Source: Cenococcum geophilum 1.58 | Lineage: Eukaryota; Ascomycota; Dothideomycetes; Gloniales; Gloniaceae | Reading direction: 5' to 3' | DNA length: 64,000 bases | Assembly: GCA_001692895.1 (NCBI GenBank) | Contig: KV748185.1 | Span: 2,108,001 to 2,172,000, forward strand | Part shown: positions 10,250 through 22,950 of the stretch, in pieces | Numbering within the stretch: the first letter of the stretch is position 1 | How the letters are laid out: every line of letters begins with the position of its first letter | Notes under the pieces: model-generated | What the model saw: only the letters and a program-made list of their open reading frames with translations | Told to the model about the DNA's origin: nothing | Database searches by the model: none | Program-made: the position numbers and the translations under genes

Positions 10250-11990
10250 CTAAGATATTTAGAGCTTCTATCTCTTATGTCTGCATCCTAGTTACTACTT
10301 ATTTTATATAAAGCTTTTTATTCCCGTATTTTATATTCCTAGTAGCGCTTCTATATCTAAATCTGTTATTATTTCCGGTTCCTCCCCCGTTCTTACTAGT
10401 TAGCTATATACCCTTTAAAAGTCAGCTATAAATGTTATATTTACCGCGTTAAGTCTAATTCTTAATTATCTTAGTCTTAAGCTTACTATAGCTGTCTATA
10501 ATGGTCTTCCTACAGGGCATCCTCTCCTTTATGTCCCTGTGACCCTTATATCCCTATACAGTCTAGTAATATCACGCGGCAACGCTTCTAGCCCGTTAAG
10601 GCTTGGGATGGCTGGCCTAACCCCTCGGTATTAAAGGTAGGAAATGCTAAAAAGGCACCTACGCCCCCCTAGCTTATCGCCTATTATTTCCATTTATATA
10701 ACCTAGCGTACAGTTATTCCCGCAGCTATTAAGCCCTTACCTTCCGTCTCCTGTATTTAATATAGTCTCCTCTCTCCTACGCCTTATATGTGCTTTAGTG
10801 GCAGTTTACGCATTTTATTTAGTCTTAATTTAAGCAGTTTCTTATATTATGGGGGCCTATATAGTGGCCGCAGCACACCTATACTGCGTATGTGGATTAG
10901 GTGTATCCCCATTATATACAGCGGTAGTATTATTCTAGGCGGAGTTTATAGTTATAGAGCCTTGCGTCGTATATAAGGCTATTTATAATAATACCTTTTT
11001 AGATAAGGAGTTTTTGCATTTCTAGTATATGTGTGCTAATAATAAGGAAGCCATGCGTTTGACTAGCGTCTCCCTAGCAAGTCTCTAGCGACCCTTATAT
11101 TCTTTTATTATTCTTATTATATACTTAGTTTATATTTTCCTATTAAAGCCATTAGATTTAGGTAATCTTAAGTCCTAGTATAAGGCGTTCCATTTGTTTT
11201 ACTATCTTATATATAGTTGCCGTATTATCCGCCTGGCGTCCCTTTTCTACCCTAGGGCTTAGGGGAACCGCTGGGACTTTAACTAGGTAATCTTTATGGA
11301 GCACTTTTATGCTAATACGTTCTCCTAGCCTGTCCCCTACCCTTATAGCTTATTCCTTTACCTGTTAGTCCCTTAGGGTAACTCTAATATCTCCGCTCCT
11401 AAGGTGTTAGACTATAACAGCGTTATGGACCTCTTTGCGAATTTTTATAAGGACTTCTGTTTCTAATTGTCCCCTAAGCCCCTTTGCTTTCTCTATATTT
11501 AGTTATATTATAATTATATATCCAGATATTATCTTTAGGGGGGTAGGCTCCCTATACTATAAAGGCGCAGCTATAGCGGCCTAGGTACGGTTCGCCGGTA
11601 GGGAAAGGTTTTATTTATTTTTAATTTTGCTTAGCCGTTAGAGGATTTAGTTAAGGGTTTACTAGAGGGGCGCCTAAGGTACGCTAGATTAGCGGAGCCA
11701 TTCTACTAGCTATATTAGTTCGTTATAGCTAACGGTCGCTCCCCCGTAACTACGGATACTAAACGCGTCCAATAGGCTTTATATTTTGTTAGATGCCTTC
11801 TTAATAGAGGTCTTTCCGTTTTATAGTGTGGTATTCGCCCGTTCTTATTATAGAGGGCTATTGCTAGGCGTAGTTCTAGTAGGCGCGCGTAAGTGCGAAC
11901 CACCGTCGTTTAACGTGTGCCTCCCCTGCGATGCATACATCTCAGGGGGATTCTCTAGGTGTTTTTTAGGGTTCTTTTAGTTGTTTTTGG
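10250..11990 (-). pseudogene. LINE K ORF1 (gag-like)
   Basis: The minus strand upstream of the endonuclease reads as a degraded protein. The longest open piece (11715-11903) is basic and helical-looking (MVRTYARLLELRLAIALYNK). ORF1 of this LINE group is an RNA-binding gag-like protein; I could not confirm zinc knuckles in this copy, so the call rests on position within a bounded LINE. Confidence 0.5.
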
Positions 11991-12072
11991 TCTTTTTAGG
12001 CCGGGTGCAGTAAGAGCTCCTTATTAATTAATAATAAAAGTAATATAAATATTTTAAATAATAAATTAAAAG

Positions 12073-12087
12073 TCTATCTTCTATTTA
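12073..12087. repeat. Target-site duplication, right copy, of LINE K
   Basis: Exact repeat of 6466-6480. Confidence 0.9.
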
Positions 12088-12540
12088 TAAGGACCCCTTT
12101 AAGGTATAAAACACTCGCTTTAATTATAAAAGCCTAAATATAAAAATAAAGGAGACCTTTTTAGCCTTTTAGTTCTACTTTTTATATTTAGCTAGCTAAG
12201 CCTAAATTCCCTATAAAGACTTTATGCCTAACCTCTTTAATAAGCTTACCCTAGACCTATAGCGGGCTATACTGCTAGTTTTTATTACTATATAGACGCT
12301 AAAGGTACTTATAGACTACTGCCTAGCTATTAACTAAGGCCTTTATTAAATTAAAGTATATACCAAGCGGTATAAAGCTAGAAGCTTTTAAACTAAACCA
12401 TAAGCACTTTAAAAACGGCCTATAGTGCCTTAGTATAATCTATAACTTCTATAATACCAGCTGTATAGCCTACTATTAATCTAGCAGCTAGCTATATAGC
12501 TAGCCCTACTATAGATCTAGCGTATACTTGGCCTATATAT
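12088..12540 (+). pseudogene. Ty3/gypsy-type gag, 3' part (gypsy-1)
   Basis: Continues the frame broken at 6480: DPFKV, NTRFNYKSLNIKIKETF, IPYKDFMPNLFNKLTLDL and CLAIN are typical of the second half of fungal gypsy capsids. No zinc knuckle, protease or RT follows. The element is either truncated after gag or a gag-only derivative. Confidence 0.75.
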
Positions 12541-12960
12541 AATAACCCCTATAAATAGGCTCTTAGTAATTAAGGAGCTTAATTTTTATATAGCTAAACA
12601 AACTACTTTATTACAGACGGAGCTCTATCAACGCTATAAATAGAGCTTTATTAAAGCTTTAGACGGAGCTCTATAAAAGCTCTAGACGGAGCTCTACTAA
12701 AGCTTTAAATAGAACTCTGTCGAAGCTCTATACGGAGCTTTATATACTATAACGTCTACTATAATACCCCTAGCCCCTATATGACTTTTATAACTAGGTC
12801 TATTAGGTACCTATTAGGTCAACCTACCTAATTACCTAACCCACTGGGTTCTACCCACTTAGCGATCCGACCCAGTACTGGGTCGGGTCTTAACCCTTAT
12901 TACCCAACCTAACCCAACCTATTATAACCTCTAGGTTTAAGGCTCTACTATTAACTCCTT
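12541..12960. repeat. Degenerate AGACGGAGCTCTA minisatellite and low-complexity tail
   Basis: About 12615-12770 repeats variants of GACGGAGCTCTATAAAAGCT. The unit resembles the GCACGAAGCTCT minisatellite of element G (46930-47590) after C-to-T mutation. It is followed by CCTATTAGGT repeats, a 20-bp palindrome at 12867-12886 (CCGACCCAGTACTGGGTCGG) and ACCCAACCTAACCCAACCT. No gene recognised. Confidence 0.65.
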
Positions 12961-15799
12961 TTAGTTTTATAGGCCTCTTCTTTTCCTAATTATTAGCTAC
13001 TAAATTTTATTTATACTTAGTCCTCTCTTAGCTAATACTTAGTTTGTTTCTTTTCTTTAATATATTATAAATATATATTCTCTAGGCATTTTCACTACTA
13101 TTATTTATCCAGGCATTCTTCTCTAAGGAATCTTCCTAATTAAAGTGTAACTGACTACCAGTGCCATATCAAAACATCATTTATATTATTAGCGTCCTAT
13201 CTTATTTTTGTCGCCTGGACCCCTCACTTCCTATTACCTAATACCTTCCTTATATATTTATACTACTTAATTTCTATAGATTTACAATTAAGTCGCTTAT
13301 TTAATTCCCACACACTGCAAAAGCTTATATAAAGTATTAGGTTATTTAACTCCTAAACTTCTGTTAAATACTCTTTATATATATACCTAGCATTCCTATA
13401 CTATTGCTTATCTAGCGCTCAATATATCCTTATAGGGTATTTCTTATTTCTTACTTTTGGTACTTAGTATATACTATACTAATTATTTATATATAATCCA
13501 CGATAATATATAATACGCTAGGTGTTTTAGGTTAACTCTTAGCTCGTTCTTATCCTTAAGTTTAAACCTTTATTTAACTAATCTAGCTACTAGTCTATTA
13601 TTAGTAGGTACTAAAATTTATTATTTACTTCTCTAGTCCTCTAATTATTTTTCTAAGTTTCTTAATATTATAATTAGTGCTCCTTTAATATAACTTATTT
13701 ATTATTCTAATATTACTTAGTTTATAATAACTTGTTTATTAGCTATATATAAAAGTCTTCTTACTTATTATTATATCGCTATCTATACCACTTTTAGTAC
13801 AGCTCTATAAGTATATGCAATCTATTTATAAGAAAGTATCTTTTTATTACTATATTATTATAACCTTTTATATATTGTTCTTTAAATCTAATAAAGATTT
13901 TAAAACCTTCTTCTTATTTAATTTCTTATAACTACTTTACCTTTAGTATACCTATCTTTGGCCTATAAGTAATTTTTCTTATAGGTGTTCTATCCTTTAA
14001 CTATCCTAATATTCTTAGCTTATAGTTTTAGCTCTATTCTTACTATATATAAATTCTTTCTAGCTTTCTTTTAATCTGCGTTTAGCTAATAAATTCTTAA
14101 AGTCCTCTTAATTCTTAATTATAGTATTAACCCTTTAACCTTTAGGCTAAACCCCGTATTTACCTAGTACTAGAGTTTTTACTTGTTTATTAAAATCTTA
14201 TTCTCTAAGGAACTTTCTTTCTATACTTATTTATTTGTCTTTAAACTAAACTACTACTCTTTACCATTAGTTCTTATTTGTTATTAGTCCTCAGACTTTT
14301 CTTACCTTCTCTTAAAGATCTTAAACTTATAGCCTTTTACCTTTATTAAGTATTAAAGTAGTTCTACGTCCTACTTCTCTTGCATCTTATAAAGTAATAG
14401 ATATTATATCTAACGGAGTCTTAATCTCTATTACCGTTTTGGTTTCTATAGCTTTCTTAACCTCTACCTCTATTAATATATCCTTAAGGTCTACATATTT
14501 CTAATAAATCGCCTTTATTACCTTATTATTACTACTAATAGTCTAATTATCTTAATCCTTAGATGCTATTACTCTTTAGTAGAACTAATATATAAGAACT
14601 TTCTTTCCTAACCTTTAGCTAAATATGCCTTATCTAGTTTATAAAGTTAATTTTATTCTTTATTTGACTCTTTTATGCCCTAAAGTCCTTCTAACTTAGG
14701 CTCTTATAGCTAATAGCTTACGCTATACTTAGCGTCCTTATAAACTTAGTATATGTTATTATAGTATATTATTATCCCTATATATATATCGTCTACTAGT
14801 TTAGTTCTCTTTACTATATAATTACTTTAACTACTTCTATAGTCTTTAGTAAAATAACCTTATTTCCTATAGTTTATATAAGCTTTATTTTTAAACCACC
14901 CTTTTTACTATAGAGTCCGCCTAAACATCTTCTGTTATTAAAATCCCTAGTTTAGCCTTTACTTCTTAGTTCTTTAATTAGTTAATCCTTAACCTTTAGA
15001 TTTCTATAGTTTTCTATTTTATTATCTTAACTCTTTAGTACTACTTAGGTCTATTAGCTCTACGCTATACTATAGTTTTAATACCTATTATAACGCTCAA
15101 TTTACCTATACTAGTTTAACTATACTTCTACCGCCTCTCTTGGACTAGTAAAGCCTATTATTAACTTTAATTACTTAACTAATTAGCCCCCCTATAGTTA
15201 CCGCACCCCCTATAAATACTATTGTCGTTTAAACCTTAGCCTTTAATCCTCTTTAGTATTATACTATTAACGCCCTTATATTGCTAATAATCTCTATATA
15301 AGTTTGGACAATTTTCTCTTTACGGTTACTACTAATCCTAGATCTCTATATATCTACGTAAGTCTATTTACAGATCCTTCCTATAATAAGAATATATACT
15401 ATACTTCTAAATTAATAGTTCCTACTATCCTATTTACTTATACTTCTATTAAATATAATTTAAACTATTTCTAATACCTAATCTAATAAAAACAACCCTA
15501 TACGCGATTTGGTCTAATAATATAGGCAACTTAGCCCCTTTATATTATATCTTAAGTCTTATTTATATAAGAAACCCCTTAATATCTAACTTTTCTCTTA
15601 AAAATTACTTAATTAATAGTCTCTTTATTTTTGTGGTAGTAAAGTTATTAAGTTTTTGTTTAAATTCTACTTAATTAATATTAATACAATCTATTACTTC
15701 TCTAAGTCTATTTATTATAACTATTTATAAGTCGCTAGGCTCTATTATATTAGTATCTCCCTAATATCTAAAGCTTAACTCTAGCATTATTATAGTTAC
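12961..15799 (-). pseudogene. Second gypsy-like gag and downstream region (gypsy-2), minus strand
   Basis: The minus strand from 15799 reads LRLKI.YKGAKLPILLDQIAY, then YIEIISNIRALIV and RGLKAKV, the layout of a retrotransposon gag capsid. It is followed at 14880-14839 by a zinc-knuckle ghost (YINY..GYFTKDY) in which all three Cys and the His read Tyr, each a single G-to-A or C-to-T change. Below 14838 the reading stays lysine- and glutamate-rich, but no protease DTGA or RT motif was found, so that part is unassigned. Element A interrupts its N-terminal end; the frame continues at 27868-27981. Confidence 0.55.
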
Positions 15800-16017
15800 T
15801 ATTCGTACTAACTTAATAGCACGAGTAAGTCAGATTCAGGGGCACGAAATACGTATAGTATTGTATGCTCTTTTGGATAATAGTAACTGTCAATTCTATT
15901 AAGGTAGACTACGTAGTCTATATACTAACGCGCCTCCCCCCTAATTAGTTAGCACGTAGGTAGTTAGTACATAAACGCGTAAATACGCGTTTATACACCA
16001 GGTGCTATAATTATACA
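15800..16017 (-). repeat. Element A 3' LTR
   Basis: 218 bp, matching 27650-27867 with transition differences. Its outermost base pair has drifted from TG to TA (TATTCGTACTAAC). It contains CGCGTAAATACGCG near its inner end. Confidence 0.9.
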
Positions 16018-19000
16018 CTAGCGGTACTTGGAAAATGAAACCACTTATATATAGCCTCCGTAATTGCCTTAATAGAACCATAAGACACATAAGAAAATAC
16101 ATAGGAAATCCCTCTTAAGGTGCCTTCTAGGTTGCCTTCCAAATGGTGCTCCAAGCTAGCCGTAAGTCCTGCTTACGGTCCGTAAAATAAACTGTACGGC
16201 CTTTTAACGGGCCGTAAATGCACCGTACGGCCTTCCGACGGGCCGTAACTAAACCATAAATGCTCCGTTAGTCTCGCTCTACCCATTCTATAACCTTTAG
16301 GTTAAGCTTATTCGTGTTAATTAGGGTTTTAAGAGCTTGACACGGCTTTGCCTTAGTTATGGCGTCTGCTGGGTTATCTCCGCTGCTAATCCATTTAACC
16401 TCCGTAATTTTACGTCGTTTATAGGCCTAATATAAGCACATTAGGTCGACTATAAGCCTCTTTTCTTATATCGTACCTAGCTTAACTAGGCAGTCGTAAA
16501 GGGACTTTAAATTGGTGCATAAAACTAGGGGTAACTGCTCTAGTTATAGAATCTTCTAGACCGTTAATTTAATTACGGCTGCTATATCAAATCCATAAGC
16601 TAGTGCATATAGTTTAGAAGCTAGTACACTATGGGTTACTTATTTGCACTTAATTGAAAACCAGTACAGTATATTTGCGTCCTAATTATAGTCTATAAGT
16701 ACAATTACAAAGCCGATTTGTAATAATAGGTCTTTATTATTAGTAAAAGATGCGTTTATAAATACTAGTAGGCTAAAGGAATATAGGTCTAGTAGTACAA
16801 AAGTAAATCCCCTTACTGCATTGTTGATTTGCCACTAGATGCGCTTATTAAGCTACTTAACATTTTCTTCTTACGGGCCTACTGCCTGGGCCGCAAAGGA
16901 CAGATCATAGGCAGATTTAGGTTGATAAACTATGGTAATATAGGCGCCTCTTGCACGCTGTGCAGCGTATTAGTCCTTTATATTTACGGTCTTACAGGTC
17001 TCTCTACGGGAACTAGTAAGGTCCGTAGGTTTTGCTATAATAAGCTTTAGGTTTTAAGCTTGGCGTTCCTAAATTAGCTTAATTAGGTTGCCCTTTTGTG
17101 TAATTAAGCCTCTATTAAACTTAATTAGAGTCTGCTTAGTTAACTACTCTCGCGGCTTTGCTAAAAACTTTACCTTTTATAGTTTAGTTTCTTCAGCGTC
17201 CGCAAAGGTTTAGTCTGCTAGGAAGAGGGTATCGTTAGTTTAGAGTCCAATAATGCCAAGGCCGTTTAATAGGGTGTATAAGAGGTAGGGGTCGTAGGTT
17301 AACTATTCCATTTTAAGTTTACTAATATAATGCTGGTAGTATGTCTTAAACCAATAGTTTCCGGCTTCTAGTACTCCGTAAAGAGGTTTTATAACCCGTA
17401 AAATTATTCCTAGTTATAGGTTAAACTCATAGGGTAGTCGTATAAAGATGTCCCTACTTAAGTAGGTGTTGGACTGTACGTAGGCTTATAAGATATCCCG
17501 TAAGTAAAGGGCTACGGGTTTAATTTGCTGTAATCTAGGCGTAAATGCAAGTATAATCTATTAACTGACTTATTAAATTATAGGCGATTGCGTAAGGACT
17601 AAACTCTTTCCCTAGTCGTTATAAGCTTATATAACGAGCCTTAATTTCTTAAAGGCTTTATTAGTACTAGGGTGCTTAATTTTGTTAATGAAGCGTAAGT
17701 TAAATATACGGACGCCTTATGGAACGTCTTTCTCCGTTATAACCGCAAAGACGCCCTTTTTAAGTAGTCCGTTAATCTCTTTGCGTTATAAGTCTGTAAA
17801 AGGGGTTTCCTGTATTAGAACTAATATATCTGTAGGCGGAGATTGCCTTACGGATATTCCTATAGAGGTTAGGTAATTCTCCATTACGGGGTTCTTACGG
17901 GGGCGTCCTCGGCCACGCTTTACGGCAGGTTTAGTAGGTTTAGTAGGTTTCTAGGGGACCTCTAGGGTAGGCAAGGGTGCTTCCAGTTTATTTGATTCGG
18001 TGGGTATTTCTAGTTTACCTAATTTAGTGGGTGCTTCTGGTTCGTCTGGCTCGACGTTATAGGTATTTTTAGACCAAAAATAGGGTTTTACAGACGTGCT
18101 CCTAAAGCTAGTCAGGCCGCTAGGGAGTTATACACAGTATATCTTGTCTTCTACAGCTAGTAGACAATAAGGTCCGGTCTAGTTACCGCTCTTACGCCAT
18201 ATAAGGACTTTAGAATTAAGCGGGAGGTTATAAACTAAGGTTGTATTGGGTCCGTTGCGGTAATATAGGGCGCTATTAATAGCTTGTTTGGCCCGTAATT
18301 TAACTATTTCGGCCATTACCTTCTATATTATAGCTACTCGTTCCGTAATAGACGGGGTAGGAGGGCCTAGGTTGCTTATCCTTAGGTAGGCTCCGTAGAC
18401 TAAAAGGGTAGGTACTAGTCCGTTAGGGCTAGTAGTGTTATTAACGGCTTTTACGGCTATCTATAGAGCTAGTTCCTTTTAAATATCCTTATATTCGTCC
18501 GTAATAATCTAGTAAACTCTCTATAAGGCTAAGTAAGCTCGCTTAATAAGCCTAATAGACTAATACGCCTTAACTAGGACAGCTTTTGTTAATATAGCCA
18601 TGGCCATAGTATACTGCTAGAATTCCTTGCTAATAAAGTTCCTACCAGCGTTATGGGTAATATACTTAGGGGGTCTAACGTATATGTTAATCCAGCAGGT
18701 CCGTAAAATATCCTAAGTATATTTTATAGATATATTTTGCAACTAACAGGCGGCTTAATAGTGGGTTACCTTATTAATTATATATAATACTAGGTTGCCG
18801 TTAATATACATAATATCTACGTACACTAAGTGGTTAAAATTAAGGTCTTTATAAAGAGTAAACTTAAATTAGCCTAGGGAACGTCCGTATTTCTAGCAAA
18901 AGGAGCAGTATTTAGTTAGGTAATTAACTGCCTTCCTATTAACGTCGTTATGTCCAGAGCGTTTAAGGACTCTATATAGCTTTTCGGCTAATAGGTGGCC

Positions 19001-20943
19001 GAAACAGCGGTACAGACGGTAGATCTCTATACTGGTAAGGTAGCACGGGTTATAGTTAAAAGATTCCTAAATATAGGTCCATAAAGTCTCTCCCTATATA
19101 AGGAACGGGTGTCCAAATTATTATATAATTGGTAGGGTAATATACTTACTTCCTAAGGCAGTTGCGGGGCCAATTAAGGTGTCCGTAATATTGTTGTAGT
19201 ATACCTATAACCTATCTATATCTATAAGATAAAGTAGAAAGGGGGTGTCCGCTTTTACTACGTAGAAGTTAACTAGGCTAATTAAAGTCTTAACTTTAAC
19301 TAATCCAATTAATGCGGTTAAGCCGATGCCGAATTAGACGTTTACGGCCCTAGTTTACGTAATATCAATGTCCGTATTATTATTTATGGTGGTCCTATAT
19401 ACGAGGTATTGTCTATAGCCCGCGGTAGACTTCTTTAAGGCACCTATATCGATTATAACACCACAGAATTCTTTAGAGGTATAGCGTTCTATAGTGATAT
19501 ATGTAAATAGGTCCTATTTATAGTCCGTAACGTCCGTAACGGGTCTGGCGGGTATACTTATATATTAGTTTTTAGGTGCAATTAAGTGTATAAATAAGCG
19601 GTCGGCTAATACGGTTATAATATTAAAGGCTTAGCTGTCTATAAAAGGTTTAAAAGTAGTTAGGAACGTCTCTAAGGTCTCCTATTCTTAGTTGTTTAGG
19701 TTAAAGTTAATTATAAGGGCTTCTATTAGCTTATTAGGGGGCTCCTCTTCTTCCTCTCCTTTATATTCTAAGATAAACTGGCTAATCCGTTTATTAAATC
19801 TCTTCTTAGACCTGTTACGTTCTTCCTAGGTATGCCTTATAGACCAATATCCTTCCTTACCACACACGAAGCATTTCTGGCTTATTTGTCTGTGGGGGTA
19901 TACTTTTATACAGGGGTTGCTGCGGGGGTTATAGGTAGGACTTAGTCGGTATAGGTGCTGCTAGCGGTAACGGCGGTCCGTAAAGTAGACGTCTAAGTCT
20001 ATTTGCGGATATTAAATATCTATAGTAAAGGCTTAAGTACTACCTAGTGGGTTTAAGACTTTATACATTACAATAGAGGAGCGTAGGTCATTAATAAGGC
20101 CAGCTAAGGTGTCTGTAGGCTTATAATAGGCGTACTTATAGGGCTCTACTTCCTAGTAAGCCGTAATAAGTTTGTTATACAGAAAGTTATCTGTTTAAAG
20201 CTTAATATTAAGGCCATACTATAGATGCCGGAGGTCCTTAATAAGAATTTATAGGCACTCTACGGTCGACTTTTTGGGATTTTTGTCAATTACGGTCCGT
20301 AGCTTAATCGCATTCCATTAGGTAAGGATATTACGCCTATATTCCGGCCCTTTAAAGTAGTTATATATAGCTTTATATAGTTTATTAAAGGGAATACCAA
20401 GGGGGTTACTTTTAAGGTTGGTATAATAGTGGTCAAGTACTAGGCCGCGCAGTATAGTAAAGTAGGCTTAGCTAAACTCCTGTTTAGGAATATCAGCCTT
20501 CTAATAGAGGTCCGTAAAGATAGTTAGTTTAAAGTTAAAATTATCGTTTTCACCGCTGTATTTAGACTTATCGGTATAAAGCTTAGCTAGGTTAGCTAGC
20601 TCCTTACTATAGGTCTTTATTTAGGTAGGTTGCGGATCTATAACTTGCGGATCTATAGCTTGCGGATATATAGCTTGCGAATATATAGTTTGCGGATATA
20701 TAGCTTATAGATCTATAACTTAAACAACAGAAGGGGTTTAGTCTGTAATTTGATTTATGGGGGTATTATGATCCGTAATTTGGGTTACGGGGGTATTATA
20801 GTCCGTAACTTAAGTACTAGGTATACTTTAGCCCGTAAGATTAATTCTAAAATCACTTAGGTTTATAGGACGAATTTAGTTAAGTAGGTTAGGTATAAGG
20901 CTAGCAATTATATTAAGTTTGGAAGAAGTAAAGAGTTCCTTAG
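16018..20943 (-). pseudogene. Element A pol and part of gag
   Basis: From high to low coordinates: gag with an 18-bp tandem repeat (20630-20710), a CCHC-type knuckle near 19865, protease, pre-integrase and integrase core (about 19050-18050), linker, then RT/RNase H (about 17940-16260). The RT active site that reads IDD in sibling B reads TND here (17231-17239), so the copy is catalytically dead. 16018-16260 is untranslated and rich in short CGTACGGCC/GGCCGTA inverted motifs. The +strand frame at 16829-17050 is a shadow of RT. Confidence 0.85.
20939..20943. repeat. Target-site duplication of element C, left
   Basis: CTTAG, repeated at 26931-26935. Confidence 0.85.
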
Positions 20944-21150
20944 TGTCGGGAATGAGGCAATTTGCCCTTACGTACGGCAAATTGCCGTTATGTGAGGCAA
21001 CTTGCCGTCACGTGCCGTCGTGGCACTAGCGTGGTGAGGAACCTTAAGTTCCTTACCCTCCCCTATTTAATACAACAAGCTTTATTAACCAATATCACTG
21101 TAACCCTACTCGAGTAGTTGTTATTAGTAAGTCACCCTATATAACTAATA
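20944..21150 (+). repeat. Element C 5' LTR
   Basis: 207 bp. It contains repeated GGCAAATTGCCG / GGCAACTTGCCG and GGAACCTTAAGTTCC palindromes. The end reads CTAATA where the 3' LTR keeps CCAACA. Confidence 0.9.
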
Positions 21151-21199
21151 CTAATCAGTGGTTAAATATACAGTCAACCATAGAATAGCAAGGTTTTCA

Positions 21200-22950
21200 A
21201 TAAAAGAGATAGTCTTATACAGGGGTGCTATATGCGCTCATATAGAATAGATCCCAGCGATACTATGCTACCTTAGACTTACGGAAAACTAGTAACAAAA
21301 GTGTTACTAAGTACTAGGAGATACTAAGTTACGTCCATTACGCAGAATAATTGCGTTTACGAAGATTTGGTTAAGTACTCTAGGTCAGAAGTATTACTAA
21401 ACCTAGGGTCCCAAATTAACGTCCGAAACGCGTTAAACAACATCTTAAATTGCCTACCTTTTAACAGTAAACTTACGAGATTCTATAAAACCGAAAACCC
21501 TACCTACCTTCAACGTACGACACCCCGTTAATTCTATACTAATTATAGCGTTAACCTACCTAAAGAAGTATAAGAAGGATATTAACCTAGAGACATAGTA
21601 TAAAGATATTGACCCTATAAATGCTAAACAACAGGACCTAAATGGATTCTTACTATACTATATAGCACACTATAAAGACAGCGAATATAATGATACTATA
21701 CTTTAGTATTATATAAAGGAGGACTTCGTTAGATGGATAAAGGAAATATGGGCTCTTACAATAAAGGTTATTATGCGAGACTTCTGTAACTTTCTTCGGG
21801 AGAACGGAGTATTTGTCCCTATAGATGGGGGCGCTATTAGAGATAATATTCAGGAGTATGTTATTAACGCAAAAGAAGAGCATAAATGGACTCTATAAGA
21901 AATTAAGCACTAACTACGCACTATAAGGAAGCTTAACTTATAATAGAATCCAAACGATATACCAATAAAGACACGTTCTAATTCCATTGCTCTAGAGCAA
22001 GCGCAAGACCCCCTTGCTTCGCGATTTAATAACCTTTAAACTCTACTAGAGCAAGACTAGGTACCACACCGTGTTCCATTAGGCTCTATATCTCCACTGC
22101 AGCCTATAAAGCAATCCCCACCTTAATCTCTAATGCAATTTTAACGTGGCCTAATACCGCTTAAAGGTATCTTAAAGATGCTTATAGAGCTTACAAAGCT
22201 CTATTTAGACTAGGAGAAGAGGTTTAGCGGGGAACTATATAATATCCTCAATTTAAAGCTGCGTATCTTCTATAACTATTACTAGAAGGTTAGACTAGAA
22301 CCTAACCAATATTATAACGCCTATTCTGTTATACTTAAGGGCCGCGCTAGTACCTTCTATTATAATTATCTAGCAGGAAAAGGATATAATTTTAACCGAA
22401 TAATATATAAGATAAGATGCCACTTTAAAATAGAAGAGAATAAGTAGCAGTATATATTAGAGTGGAGAGAAACTACCTTTTTAAGAATTATTGCTATAAA
22501 CCTAGGTGTCTCTTGGCTTAATTATCTTTAAAAGCTCTTTAATTAACTTTAGATAATTTAGCGTGGTTTATCTAAATTATATTAAAAGGACTTTAGCCTA
22601 CGCGATTAAGTTATTAGCGTATATTAAGGTATTAAAGAATACAACCTTACTTTCTTTAATCCTATAAATACTTATAAAGGAGTATATACCTAATTAAGAT
22701 CCTCTATTAGCACAGCTCTACGCTCTTAAGAAGTATAGTAATTTAACACCTAACCCTAACCTACTTTAATTAACCCAACTAACTAATATAATTATAACTG
22801 GACCGATTAAATATATAGTGGCTACGGTAGGGGATACGGTAGAGGGTATAATTAACGTTAACTATAAGGTAATTATGGAGGTTCATTTTGGAGCGATTGT
22901 TAGAAGAAGTACTACATTTATAAGAAGCCAAATTGCTGGTTAATTAGGCA
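21200..22950 (+). pseudogene. Element C gag
   Basis: Long stop-interrupted frame: an acidic region with VFVPIDGGAIRDNIQEYV (about 21810), then ELYNILNLKLRIFYNYY (22230), ILKGRASTFYYNYLAGKGY (22330) and WRETTFLRIIAINLGVSWL (22465). This matches the gag of fungal copia elements of this type. The minus-strand frame at 21653-21883 is a shadow. Confidence 0.8.

Larger units (their letters stand above)
6481..12072 (-). mobile_element. LINE K, Tad1/I-like non-LTR retrotransposon, apparently full length
   Basis: 5592 bp between perfect 15-bp target duplications, inserted in the gypsy-1 gag. Read on the minus strand it has ORF1 (about 11990-10250), then apurinic-like endonuclease, RT, RNase H region and a C-terminal Cys/His motif, the order of fungal Tad1-type LINEs. 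The 3' end (left edge) finishes with a short TTATTAT-like tail. Decay is by stops rather than deletion, so the copy was probably complete when inserted. Confidence 0.85.

Noticed and set aside
12890-12930. ACCCAACCTAACCC-like text as a possible telomere remnant
   Set aside because: Only two or three irregular units, not the TTAGGG-type array expected in filamentous fungi.
16829-17050. 73-codon plus-strand frame repeated almost identically at 32141-32362
   Set aside because: Both copies are antisense to the RT/RNase H of sibling elements A and B; similarity follows from family membership.
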